This document shows, in pieces, positions 22,514 to 34,739 of a stretch of 64,000 nucleotides of DNA; position 1 is the first letter of the stretch, and every line of letters begins with the position of its first letter. Made by a program: the position numbers and the translations under genes. Origin of the DNA: Quillaja saponaria (Eukaryota; Streptophyta; Magnoliopsida; Fabales; Quillajaceae); contig CM055608.1 in NCBI GenBank assembly GCA_029379385.1, positions 23,744,350 through 23,808,349 of the forward strand, written 5' to 3'. The notes under the pieces are model-generated. The model saw nothing but the letters and a program-made list of their open reading frames with translations. It had not been told where the DNA came from and searched no databases.

Positions 22514-25143
22514 TTGGAGTCTTCCAACTCTAGCAAAGTATATTAGTTTTCAAATATGTTTTGGAAAGTACTCTTAATATCAAGTTGAATAAAAGATCCA
22601 TTCAAGAAATGTGTTTTAAATATGTCTTTAGTTTCATGTTTCCTTCATAGTTGTTACAAAAATTATTCTTATACTAGAAACTTTGTTTATATCATTTTGT
22701 TAGGTTTTGTAAAATGGTTTTGTTTTAAAAGGTTTTTAACTTAGCTTGTTCAATTTATGAAATATTATTTTCTCATTATAAGAAGTGTAAAAAGCATTTA
22801 GTTTAAACACATATTTTATTTTAGAGTAATCTAATTTTTGGGGTGGATATTATGAGCGAGTATTTTTTTGTTGGAATATCCATTGATGATTTTATTTATA
22901 GTTAAAGAAGTATTGTGAATTTTGAGAGTAATGAGAAAAGTGACTTTTGTTGAAAAACTATAAATTTAATCTATAAAAAGAAATTGGTTGGGTGCTTGAG
23001 TACGTTTTGATGCTTAGATTGATAGGTATTGTGGTTCTACATAGAAACTACTTTTGGTTTGGTTTTTTCTTGTATGATAAAATGTGAAGTTTCTTAATTA
23101 AACAATCCACTGGGCATGAATTATTATTTTTCGATGGATTTTGTTTTAGAGAAGGATTCATTATGGTTTATAGGTTGATCTTTTCCTTATGTTTCTTGTA
23201 AGAATTACATCTGTTGTTGGATGTGTTTAACAGTAGTTATGATTAAAGGCTTATGGTTAGAAGATGAGTTATTTTGTGAATCTCTGAAATGTATGTATGA
23301 TTGATGCCATTAGAATTTTAGAGAGTTCTTTATTTCTTGGGTAATTTTGGTTGGTGAGGGTGTAAGTTTAGTCCTACGATGCAAATTCAAGATAATTAAG
23401 TTGGAGTTGAGTGTTGGTGTTGGTGTTGGTGTTGGCTAGGGGGGTTAAGTTGAATTTTAAGGTTATAATTTCTTAGGATTCTCTACTTAGATCGAGAAGA
23501 ATTTGGAAAACAATCCTATCGCTAATTTAAAATGATTTATGTAAAGTTTAGGAATTATAAGTAGAACTAAAAAGGGGTAGTAAAAATAAAAATTAAATTT
23601 TTATAAAGGGTATTTGAAGGAATAAAAAAAATTTGTGTCACTAAGTCATTTTTATATTTAGTACGAAACATCATTTTCGATGAAGGCTAGGGATTGGACA
23701 AGAAACACTTTAAGCAATTTTAAATTCTGAACCATTCTCTGACACCATGTACAATTGGAGAAAAACTTGATTTTGTTGATCATATAATTATTTACATATA
23801 TATAAAAGTTGATTACAAGAGTTCTTAACTTGAGAAATAATTAAAAATAATAATTAAATTGGAAGTCCTTAACTTGATGATAAAGGAAAAGTAAATTACT
23901 CCTTAACCGGAGGAAAGTAGAATAATTTAATATAATATAAGTTGTTCTACACTTTATTTTTAGTTTCTTTTTTACTATTTTGTTTATACCTTCCATGAAA
24001 TGATTTTTTTATTTTTTTTCTCGCTATTCAGTAGTTCATAATTTGTTGATAGCTATAGGTTATAATTTGGCAGGTGAGAGCAATTAAGAATTTTACGAGC
24101 TCACGTTGAAGAGTCTAAGACATGTTATTTTAATTTGTGGAGCAAAATAGTTCAAGAAAAGCAATTATTAGGAGTTTAAAGGGAAATTTTGACTATTTAG
24201 ATTGTAAGTAAATATATTTTTTAAATAAAATTGTTTAAAAAGTGATTTATAAAAAGATGAAAGAGTGTTTGAATGAGTTAACGTAAAACCGTTGTAAGAT
24301 ATAAAAAAAAATTATTAGATTTAACTTTTACAAAACATATATTGAGTATTAAAATTATTAAAAAAAATCATTTTGACAAATATTATTCTTACATTTGTCT
24401 AAATAAAATAATAATTAAAATTTATTTTATCTTTTTTATTTTCTAATTTCAAATTTTGGAACTTTAAAAGGTCAAAATTATTTTTTGTAAAGCTTAAAAA
24501 ATAAAACTTTCCACTACCAAATTATTTTGTAGAAAACTTCAACCGAAAAAATAGTTTTAAAAGTCAAACCAAACATGAGCTATATACTAGATACTCAAAT
24601 TTTTACAACCGGGGCATATTAGGGATTGAGCTGACAGTGGACTAGATATCCAGAAATATATCAGCATTCTACCCCAAAAAAAGAAAAAAAAAAAAAAAAG
24701 TGGAAGAAACATATCGGCCTTAGCCCACACTACACTGAGAGCAACTTCAATTCGTAAGCTTAGTTTGGTAATATTTTGACTTTTATGCTTTGAAAAAATA
24801 ACTAACAAAAAGCCACAGTAACCCTATTTGGAAAATGCTTTATCAAAATTTATTGGATAGTAAAAATTAAAAATGTATTTGGTAAAACAAATCATAAACT
24901 ATTGTGAATGTATAAAATGACAAAAGTAGACATCATCAATATTGATTAACTTTTATTAGATGGTTTATAAATTAATTATGGATATAATATTTGTTATTTT
25001 TTAAAAATTAATAAGGTGATTTTTGTAATTTTAATTTTAAAAAGCTACAGGTAGTTTTTAAAAACATCACAAATGTTGCTCCTAACTTTTTGAAAGCAGC
25101 ACAAAGAAACACCTATAAGAAAAGTTAACCAAACAACTATTTG
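22514..25143. repeat. Dispersed 2.6-kb repeat, copy A
   Basis: Nearly collinear with 50030-52670 (copy B), from 'ttggagtc' to 'ccaaacaactattt'. The 3' part is shared with copies C (52670 on) and D (59506 on). It contains a GTTGGT microsatellite (23411-23435). At about 23733 it contains 'tctctgacacca' followed by 'tgtacaattg', which read on the minus strand as an LTR end followed by a tRNA-iMet-like primer site. Part of this repeat may therefore be a minus-strand LTR retroelement remnant. No coding region was found. Confidence 0.75.
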
Positions 25144-25581
25144 AGTTATTTAAGGATCTAATATGAAAGGTCTTATTGAATGGAGCATTTGTTAAATGGC
25201 ATATCATATTTTAAAACAAATTTTTTTGTCGTTTGTCTATTTCAAACCATATGTTGTGCTTGTTAGCTCATTGAGCTTGTTAAAGTTCATTTCACTTTCT
25301 TTTATAGTTTTGCAGATACTTGATTCGAATCTATCATTAGTTGGAGTCTTGGGAGAGCTAGCACTTGCTAATGCTGGAACTTGGTACTTTTAAATTTTTT
25401 AGATGTAATGCTCCACAGTTACATTAGATTATGGAAAAGTTGTTATCTATTTTTGTTTATCAACTATTGAGTTTTCTATTTCTTGTACTTTGATATTAAT
25501 TTGAAGCTAGCTTGATCCAGGACGAGTCTTGGCCTGTCTGGGATCTTGCACTGGTCATGACTTGAATTTTGGGTCATGACA

Positions 25582-26029
25582 GTGACTATTCCAAGAACTA
25601 TCATTTTGAAGAGGAAGCGTGATGAACCTTCAACATTATCAAGCAGAAAGGTAAGGCTTCTGTAATGCTTGCATTAGCATAATAAAATAACAGGGTAGTG
25701 TAGCACTAAGAGGGAGAATATAGGGAGGAGAACTAAAAAGTTCTTGCAAAAAACAATCTAACAAAAATTCTTTAAGATGTTTCCATGAAACTAGATTTAC
25801 CTAATGTCAATTGTTTTTATGATTCACATTATGTGCATCAATTACAAACTTCTAGTTTTCCTACTTATAATTATTAAAAGAAATGCATTTCCCAATATGA
25901 TAGAAAACAATACAAAGCCAGAACAAACCAGTTAATACCTTGTTTTCCTCCCATCTTACGATTCCCAATAGCAATTTTAATCACCAGTACTTTTGAGATA
26001 AGATTTACTTCCTTTTATTCAATTCTTAA
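25582..26029. other. Spacer with one exon-like patch
   Basis: Directly after the possible LTR end, 25582-25649 reads as an open, basic peptide (ILKRKRDEPSTLSSRK) followed by a good donor, 'gtaagg'. It could be a remnant exon of an unknown gene. No partner exon was recognised and the rest is AT-rich. Confidence 0.25.
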
Positions 26030-26300
26030 CTAATGAAAATTTCTACTAATTTAAATATAATATCTAAAGACTCAATCTTAGTAAAAAATGAAAAAATAGT
26101 GCTACTAAAAATCAAAATAAAAATTCTCTACACTAAATAGTTTGAAATGCAAGATACTTTATATTTGTTATCAAGCTAATAAGAGAAACCTGGTATACCG
26201 TGCATTTCTAGATTTACATTTTTTATTAGACAAGATGAGTGTACGAAGCATATACATTCTTCTCAAAAATAAACTTAGAACTGGTGTAAAAATGGTATAT
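26030..26300. repeat. Dispersed repeat, copy 1
   Basis: About 270 bases closely matching 58655-58925, from 'gaaaatttctactaattta' through 'cctggtataccgtgcattt' to 'ggtgtaaaaatggtat'. It is non-coding. The other copy forms the junction that truncates the CACTA element downstream of phylloplanin copy 2. Confidence 0.8.
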
Positions 26301-26930
26301 ATGCTCTCTACCACCTTCAATGCCATTCTAAGAGATGGTCCTATACCATTCAGAAAAGCTATACTCTCATTTCAATGATATGTTTAATCTTTTTGCTCCC
26401 AATTAGTAAAATTCAGACAACATTTCACTATGGTCCCCAAAACACAAGACATAGACTATCCAATAACGCTATGTCTATGTATGTACCAGGTGAACATAGC
26501 GAAACACAACCGCAATTTCAACAAATGAATGAAAAGTTAAGCATATCACTGTCACAAATGAATTGTTCACTTTCCAAAACTGTCCACTTAAATTAAACAA
26601 TACAAGAAACATTTTGAATGAAATTAATATATGTTTTTTGTGTCAGATGAATATATATTAGTTCATTTAAAACGATACTTAAATGGGTTTCTAAGAGAAT
26701 ATGATATGCAATTGATATTTAACATATATAGACGTCATTATGAATTGAGATATTAATGAATAAACATATATTAGTACACATAGTTATGAAACTTAAATTG
26801 AAGAAGAGAAATTGAGAAATTACTCTATTAATGAGGAAACTATATATAATACCATCCAAGGAACTGTTCCCTTGGCTTTTGATTTCCCGTATGACACTTC
26901 CATCATAACAGCAATTCAAGGGCAATGAAT

Positions 26931-27176
26931 CTTTGGATACTCAGTTATTTGAATTTGAATTTTTTTTATTAGGAAATTTGGAAAGGCAATCACGAATCCA
27001 GTGACCAATGCAACCGCATTTATAGTATTTACTCATTTGCATTATCTCTAAGGCTATTGTAGATAATACAATTAAGTAAATGCTTTAAATGTGGTTACAT
27101 GGATCACTGGATTAGTGATTTCCCATCCAACTCTCCTAATAATAAAATTCAAATACAACTAACTGAGTATCCAAAG
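26931..27176. repeat. Long inverted repeat with zinc-knuckle-like coding remnant
   Basis: Arms 26931-27033 and 27075-27176 are about 85 percent complementary by eye, around a 41-base loop, starting 'ctttggatactcagtt' and ending with its inverse. The right arm on the plus strand encodes KCFKCGYMDHWISDFP, a CCHC zinc-knuckle pattern whose last Cys is changed to Phe, typical of retroelement gag. The left arm carries the same sequence inverted. A transcript across it would fold into a hairpin of about 100 base pairs. Confidence 0.75.
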
Positions 27177-27988
27177 CTGGGAACATGCAACATAAGAATA
27201 TGCAATATAATTGAAATACGTACGAAATAGGTCTTCCTATGAATGCATTGAAATATATCTGTAATAAGCCTTTCTGTCAATGCATGATAATTAGATCATG
27301 GTAATAATTGAATGTACGAATTATTTAGAAAGTATTATTTTAAATTAGCTTTCCTTTTTTTATTATGTTCAAATTTTGTTAGATTAGTTAATTAGAATAT
27401 ATATATATATATTCAAGATTTTATTACGTACTTAAGGCATTAATTTGGATAAATATATTTTTAAGGTTTTAAGGCATATGGATTAACTAATTAACCTATC
27501 TAGGTATTTGGATCGTTTGTTGGACTTAATTAAATTAATATTTTTAAGGTTAAGGCATGGATAAAACTACTTTTATGATTTTTAAGGCATTAATTTGGAT
27601 CTTTAAGGGGAGTTAAACTCATTATATAGGATTTATTTAAGGAGAAGCTAATTAATACTTGAGAAATTATAAGTCTAATTACTGCATAAGAGTTTGGACA
27701 AGTTAGGTACTAGGTAATTGTGTTTTTACTTAATTGTTCAACCATTAGTACTAACTAGCTAGGCACCATGATTTCAATCTATTCCCTACCTAAATCATAT
27801 ATAATAATACAATAACAATACCCCATCTCTCATATATACTAATCTATACATAACTATACATCAATTTATTATTGTGTAAGTAGGTAATGTATTATATTCA
27901 AGCAAGAAACTTTTAGATCTATATATACAACTATCTAATAATACAAAACAATATATATATATATATATATATACATATAAAAATAATT
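27177..27988. other. AT-rich spacer
   Basis: Contains phrases repeated locally such as 'aaggcattaatttggat' (three times, 27435-27605) and an (AT)n tract at 27951-27972, just before the viral insertion. No gene was seen. Confidence 0.45.
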
Positions 27989-28006
27989 TTATAAGCACTC
28001 GTGGCT
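27989..28006 (+). repeat. Terminal redundancy of the viral insert, left copy
   Basis: 18 bases identical to 35489-35506, exactly 7,500 bases away. In the viral frame both copies encode YKHSWL of the second ORF, so the repeat is viral sequence present at both ends and not a host target duplication. Confidence 0.85.
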
Positions 28007-28480
28007 TATCTAATTTAAAAATAATGCTTAATATAAGTTTTTTCATTGGTTCACCCAGTGATAAAATTTACATGGTCCTTGCACAAAAATTCTTCCTGTT
28101 GATGTTTCTGAAAGATTAATTTATATTAGCAATCATTTCGGCACTGAAGATCAAAATCCAATATTATTACACTACTTCTCATAGTTTTCCCTTGCATGGA
28201 TTTATGCTTGGCAATATAAGTATCCAAAAGATTACTAAAAGAATAAAGACAATCTAAACATTTAACTTGTACTTCTCAGACAAGGTTCTACAAAATGGTG
28301 GTTTGAGTTCAACACATTAAAAGCTTTCTCCCTACCATTAAGCAATTGTTCCAAAAAAAACCCCCAGTTTCTGAAAAGCCTTTTCCAAAAGAAACTTAAT
28401 TCCTATAACAGAAGTCTCAGATTTCTACAAGACTGGCTTTCTGCTTAAATAGATAGGAATATCTCAGACATCTCTTGGAA
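28000..28480 (+). pseudogene. Caulimovirid second ORF, 3' part
   Basis: Reading on from the YKHSWL block, a protein-like stretch with several stops runs to about 28470. It has aromatic-rich patches (for example LAWIYAWQYKYPK near 28195) and KWWFEFN near 28295. It continues, without overlap beyond the 18-base repeat, the part at 34740-35506. The function of this caulimovirid ORF is unknown. Stops interrupt it at 28013, 28028 and later. Confidence 0.65.
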
Positions 28481-29074
28481 TATCTCTAACTTTTATCAGA
28501 AGATGAAGCTATTTCTGCAGTACCAAAAAATGAAAAAACATAAAGTTCTAGTTTCTTTTCCAGAGCATCAGAAAATGGTTCAAATGATTACATTCCAGAA
28601 AATGAAGATGACTGTTATGGAATTAGCTTGGCTGAAGACTAAAATAGTCCAAAAAATCTCAAAAAAGTCACTGTAGCAATTATTGTAGCAAATAGTGTTT
28701 TCAAACAAAATTCTATTTATTAAGAGGTCTTCTTCCTCCCAAGGGTAGACTTAGTTTGAGCTCTATTATAAAATTTAAGAGAAACCTCTAGGTAACCATC
28801 TGGAGTTTTCTTCCTTTTACTATATGCACTTGTAGTTTCAAACTTTCAATTTTCAATATTATTTCAATGATAAATTTATTTGTATTTTGCATCTCCTTAC
28901 TCCTTGCTTAACATGCGAACTACCACCACTTTACCTTCTTGTTAACTTACTGTCTTTACTTTCTGTATTTAAGATTATTCATTGTATAGCATAATTCATT
29001 GAGTAATCATGTTGCTTCTTACTTCACTACCCCTGTGATCCTCCTCCACTCTACCGGGACCTCACCGTCCCATT
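28481..29074 (+). promoter_or_regulatory. Viral intergenic region and leader
   Basis: Non-coding in all frames, between the second ORF and the primer site, where caulimovirids carry their pregenomic promoter. A TATA-like 'tattataaaa' lies at 28764-28773, about 300 bases before the primer site. The function is inferred from position only. Confidence 0.45.
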
Positions 29075-29087
29075 TGATATCAGAGCC
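29075..29087 (+). promoter_or_regulatory. Viral primer-binding site (tRNA-Met)
   Basis: TGATATCAGAGCC differs at one position from the TGGTATCAGAGC(C) site used by caulimovirids and copia elements. It lies about 400 bases before the first large coding region, as expected. Confidence 0.75.
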
Positions 29088-29484
29088 AAAAGGGAAGTAG
29101 GGATGGAAGTATGAAAGTTTATCTTGTTTTACTTTTTTTGCCTCATATCTTTATGTTTAACTTGAGATAACTATATTGTTTACTGATTGTGTTAAAAATA
29201 CTCTAATTAAGTCATCTAGTTGGCAATAAGGCTTGTTGAAGGGCGTGGTAAAGCCCAAGTGAAGGCAGTAAGTTCCAGATATCATAGGTTGTTGAGCGTT
29301 TTGCTGACCTACCACTATATAATTTTCTCTTGAAAAGATCTTAAAATCTGATCCGGTTTAAGTGAAGCAAGATCAAGTCATCATCCTTGCACTCTTATGG
29401 AACCTACAATTTTGATATTAAAAAGATCTAGTTAGTACATCATAACTGAGCTTATCTATCTTCTACCTTTCTTTTTCTTACAAG

Positions 29485-32400
29485 ATGCTTAGATCCTTCT
29501 CCTGTTCCTCTTCTACTTCTTCTCCTCTTGAATCTTTTTCTCAAATTAACAAAATTCTTAAAGAGGAAATTAATTTTAAAGAAATTTTGCAATCAATTGA
29601 TAATTGAAAATTTTCAAAAATTTCAGGCAATGAAATTTACAAACCCAATTTTATGTTCACCTTAAAAAGTGACCACACAATCAAAATTGTAGAACAAATA
29701 ATCCTAATTGATTAGGATCGTGAAGAAATTCCTTTACTTTTAGAAAAATCCCTCAAAATACATAAACAAAAAATATAGTTATTTACACCTTGGATATGTC
29801 CAGGTTGCTGCAAAACATTTTACAAGAGAATGACTTAACACCTCTAGTCCGTTATGTCTTTGTGATTATTGATGACCAAATTTTATGAATCTCTTTTAGG
29901 CACTGTTGAAACTAGTTTCTGTAGTGGTCCAATTTATTTCAATTGTTTTTCATACATGTCAATCTTGTTACAAGATAAAAACATTTTAGATTTTTTAATT
30001 TTAAATATAAAACTTTCCAATTTTAATTTCAAACCAAGATCTTGTCCTATAGCTTTAGTTTATAGAATATAATATAAAGCAATGATTTTAGCTTTCACTT
30101 CAAAATCCCTTTAACAAAGAAGAAAAGGAGAAACTGTCATGTTTCTTACTGATCTTTCAAAAGCTAATATTACAACACCAAAATCAATTTCTTGGAAAGA
30201 TGTTCATCTCCCTAAAAAATGGACTCTTAATAATGCTATGCCGATTCAAGATTATAAACATTTTTCTATTTTTGAAATAACTCAATACCTTACAGGCAAA
30301 GTAGAAATATCTTTTAATAGAACAAACAGTCGAAGATTTTCAAATACTTCTTATCAAAATCCTGAAAGTTCAAGACTCTATTTTTCATCAAGACATTCTT
30401 TTTCTTTAATTCCTTTAACAATTTATCTTCAAGGATTAGAAAACACTTATAGGATTCCTAGAGCATTATACACTAAAGAAGAAGATAGCCAATCTGAAAA
30501 ACCACCTTCGTTAATTTTTTTCATCTTTCAACGACAATTTAGAGATCAATACAATTCAACTTGTTTTTCAAATAGATAAAGAATCTCTTAGAAAAGATTT
30601 TTACTATGAGAAAAACAAAATTGCTAGAACTTGGTTTTTAAAAAAATTTAATAGTTTTAAAAGAGAAAAAAATACAAACTTACTATTACAATTTTATGGA
30701 AACACATAAAATTCATATTCCTTTCTTTGAATGGTTTGAAGTTTAAGCAAAAGAAACTAATTTTGATTGGTTCAGTCAGTGTAAACAATAAACTTTCCAA
30801 ACAATGGTTAACTCAAAAGGATGAAGTTGTTAATTCTATATTTCCTCCTAGAAAATCTTTAAAAATTATTGTTCAAAATACAAAAAGACAACAAACTCCT
30901 ATCTTTTCAACTCCTTTTAAAACTAAAGATATAACTGAACAAGTTACTCTTACTAATATTCAATCTTTTTATGAACAAAATAATTATATTAATCTTTTTC
31001 TTCAAAATTTAGGAGATTACATCTCCAATTTTAATCATGGCTAATCCTCTTGTCAATCTTCACAAAATGAGAACCTTGTTTCTCACCCTATCAAATCCCA
31101 ACTAAATATCAGAAAGAATTAAAATCAAGTTTTCAAAATTCTTCTCAACAAGAACTTATTAATAAAATCTCACAACAACTTGCAAAAATTGTTAAAAATA
31201 TAGTCCAAGATATTCTAGTTAGAAAAAATCTTTCCATTAATAATTTCAGTGATGTTGAATCCACACTTTCTAAGAAAATTTTTCATAAAGAAATTAATCC
31301 TATACAATCTATAAATTGTCATCAACCACAAAAATTATATTATCCAAGGTCTTTTATGCCATATCTAGTTGTTGAAGAAAAACCCCAAATAATTAATAAT
31401 TCCTTTAATGCAAACAATATCTATGAATGGAATATAGATGATCAATCTGAATAGACTATTCTTAATATTTTACAACAAATGACTATGGTCTGTATTTCTT
31501 GTCAAATTGCCCATAACTGTTTAGACCACTCAATAGTTCATGCTTTAGTTGCTGGTTTTACTGGTTAATTAAAAGGTTGGTGGATGAACATCTCACCAAC
31601 TAAGAAGAAACCTAATAAGTTATGCTGTCAAAGCTGACCCTGAAGGCAACCTAATTTTACCCAACAAAAGGGAAGAAATCCCTAATGCTGTCAATACCCT
31701 CATCTACACCATCGCCAAACATTTCATAGAAGATTATTCCATTTGGAGAGATAAGTATACTGAACTTTTCTCTAATCTCAAATGCTAAGCCTTACCTGAC
31801 TTTAGGTGGTATAAAGATAAGTTCTTTACCAGAGTTTTCTCTAGGTTCGATAACAATCAACCCTTTTGAAAAGAAAATTTTCGAAGTAGTCTTCCTCACT
31901 TTTTAAGAGATAAAGTAAGAGAAAAAAAATTCTAATATCAATAATGAAATTATCCAGTATAAACAATTAACTTATGGACAGCTTTGTAGCTATATTCAAA
32001 AAGTTGTGTTAAAAATTTGCCAAAATGATAAAATGCAAAGATAATTAGCAAAAGAAAGATTCCTAAACTGTAAGGATTTAGGAAGCTTTTGTGCCCTAAT
32101 ATGGATTTGATTGTCCTCCCACTTCTTCTAAACCTAAAAAGAAAAATATTTCAAATTCTCCTAAAAATTAAGAAAAATCTTCAAAAAATAAAACTGGTAA
32201 AAGAATACATCAACGTGCTTCTCAATATTTTCAAAATAATAACAAACCGCATATTATTTGTTTTAAATATAATAAACCCTGACACATTGTAAAATATTTT
32301 AGAATTACAAGAAAAATAAGAACTTTAAATATTGATGAAGGTATAGTTGCCTAGTTGATTGTCTTCTAATTAAAGATTCATCTAATAGTGAAGCTCCACC

Positions 32401-34730
32401 TACTTTGGTAATGAAGAAGTCAATCAAATTCAAAATGAAGAAGTTTTCTCAGAATCCTCTCACTATACTCTTGAATGTAATGTCCTCACAAGAGAACATG
32501 ATCTTCTCTTTGAAGTCATTACAAGTCTTCGGATAATAAAGACAAGAAATTATTTACAAACTAAAAAAAACTCTGTAAACCCCAGAAAAACAGGGCAAAC
32601 CACCTCTCAATTTATCCATTAATAACAATTCCTTCAATCTAAAAGATATTTTATCTAGATTTAATTTTGTAAAAACACAGCCGGTTACCTTTCAAGATCT
32701 CCAACATGAAGTGTCAAATTTAAAAATTGAAGTTAAAAATCTTTAACTTTAGCAACAAAACAATTTTTTTGCAATTAAAAGTCTTAAAAAAGAAAAAAGA
32801 AAATATAAAGGTCTTCTAAATCCTCTTTGGATGAAAAAATTAAAATTTTTGAAGAAAATTTCCACAATCTTATTACATGAGTTACTCATCAAAAATGGTA
32901 TATTCCAATAAAATTAATTATTGAAAAATCTTTTGTTCTTGAAACTATAGCATTATTTGACACTGGTGCAAACTCTAGCTATATTTTAGAAAGAAAATTT
33001 TTCACAAAATATTATAAAAAAACTTCTGAAAGATTAACCTCTGCTAATGGCACAGAGATCATCATTCATTACAAATGTTCAAATATTTTAATTGATAATT
33101 CTCCTTTACAAATTTCTACAATGTTCCTTGTTGCAAAAAATATAACAAATCCAATTATCCTAGGTTCAAATTTTATTTCTCAATTAGATCCGTTTTGGGT
33201 TAATAAAGGAATTTACAAAAAAGTCATGAGACAAACTGTATCTTTTCCATTCTTCAAAAACCCGTTTTCTATGATGTCAATTTTCTTGAAAATAAGCAAA
33301 AACAAATTAATTTTCTTTCTAATGAAATATCTTTTAAAAGAATTGGAAACCAATTTAATAATTCAGTCATTAAAAACAAAACTAAAAATTTTAAGGAAAA
33401 AATTCAAAAACAAATCTGTTTTGATCTTCCAAATACTTTATGGAAAAGAAAACATCACATAATTGATTTTGCTTATGAAAAAGATTTTCATGAAAAATTG
33501 ATTTCTAAAAAAGCTCAACCAACTCAAATGAATAAAGAAATGCTTGAGTTTTGTCAAAAGGAAATCAATGATCTCCTTTGAAAAGGAATAATCAGTAAAA
33601 GCAAGTGCCCTTCGTTGTTTTGCTTTTTATGTCAACAAAAATGCTTAAATTGAGCAAGGTACTCCTCACTTAGTTATCTATTATAAACTTTTAAACCAAG
33701 CCCTTTAATGGATTCGGTATCTTATTCCTAACAAAAAAGATCTTATCAATCATCTTTATTATTCAAAAATATTTTCAAATTTTGATATGAAATATGGATA
33801 TTGGAAAATTCAAATAAAAGAATCTGAAAGAAACAAAATTATTTTTAAAAATGCTCTTTCTGAATTCCAAAGAATTATGAATGACATTTTTAATCCATAT
33901 ACAAAATTTATTATTGTCTATATAGATGATGTTTTAATCTTTTTCCAAAATATTGATGAACATTTCAAACATCTCAATATTTTCTTTGATATTACTAAAA
34001 GAAATGGTCTAGCTGTGTCCAGTACAAAATTTAGTCTTTTCCAAATAACAATAAGCTTTCTTGGTCATAATATCTACCATAGAACTATTACTCCCATTGA
34101 TCAGGCTATTCAGTTTGCTGATAAATTACCTAATTACATAATTGACAAAACTCAATTACAAAGATTTCTAGGATGCCTAAATTATATTTTTGATTTTATC
34201 CCAATAGTTAGTAATTTAATCAAATCTTTGCACAGAAGACATAAGGTTAGTTCTTCTCCGTGGTCTGACATTCATACTAATATTATCAAACAAATTAAGT
34301 TAAAGGTTAAACATGTTCAATGTTTGTATTTCTTTGATCCCCAAGCTTTTAAAATAGTTGAAACAGATGCCTTTAACATTAGTTATGGTGGCATTCTTAA
34401 ACAATTCAATCATGACAAATGACGCATATTGCATATGCATCAAAACTTGGAATTCAGCATAACAAAAATTATTCTACAATTAAAAAGAAAATTTTAGCAA
34501 TTGTTGTGTGTATTTTCAAATTTCAAAGTGATTTATTTAATAAAAAATTCTTGGTTAAAGTAGATTGTAAATTTGCGAAATATGTTTTACAAAAATATGT
34601 TAAAATCTTGCCTCAAAATAAAATTTTGCTAGATGGACAAGTAATTTTATCTGCCTTTGATTTTGATATTGAATATATCAAAGGAAGCTCCAATTTCACA
34701 CTAGATTGTCTTATAGGTGAATTTTTATAA
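29485..34730 (+). pseudogene. Caulimovirid polyprotein, broken (MP-CP-PR-RT-RH)
   Basis: Starts near the ATG at 29485. Movement protein: about 29780-30580, with GTVETSFCSGPIYFNCF at 29899 and YRI at 30060. Coat protein region: about 31480-31930, with the GFTG...KGWW block at 31550 and an LIYTIAKHF block near 31700. A degenerate zinc knuckle at about 32255-32305 has its first Cys intact but others lost. Aspartic protease: ALFDTGANSSY near 32953. Reverse transcriptase: 33480-34250, with the catalytic YIDDVLIF at 33917. RNase H: about 34330-34728, with VETDAF at 34359 and ending at IKGSSN...CLIGEFL. The fragments lie in different frames, with more than a dozen stops and several frameshifts. No functional protein can be expected. 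There is no integrase domain. Confidence 0.85.
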
Positions 34731-34739
34731 GGAAAATAG

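Larger units (their letters stand above)
15965..25581 (+). mobile_element. Possible large solo LTR (Ty3/gypsy type) with nested insertions
   Basis: The stretch starts 'tgtaacaacc' and ends 'gggtcatgaca'. Many plant Ty3/gypsy (Tekay/Del-like) LTRs start TGTAACGACC and end GGGTCGTNACA, so the two ends fit one LTR decayed at CpG sites. Subtracting the copia element (4.0 kb) and the repeat at 22514-25143 leaves about 3.0 kb, within the range of such LTRs. The flanking pentamers 'gtaat' (15960-15964) and 'gtgac' (25582-25586) agree at only three of five positions, so the target duplication is not convincing. No second LTR or gag-pol was found. Confidence 0.35.

Noticed and set aside
29485..34730. 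Functional viral polyprotein or a Ty3/gypsy retrotransposon
   Set aside because: The reading frame is broken many times. No integrase or LTR pair was found, while a movement-protein block is present.
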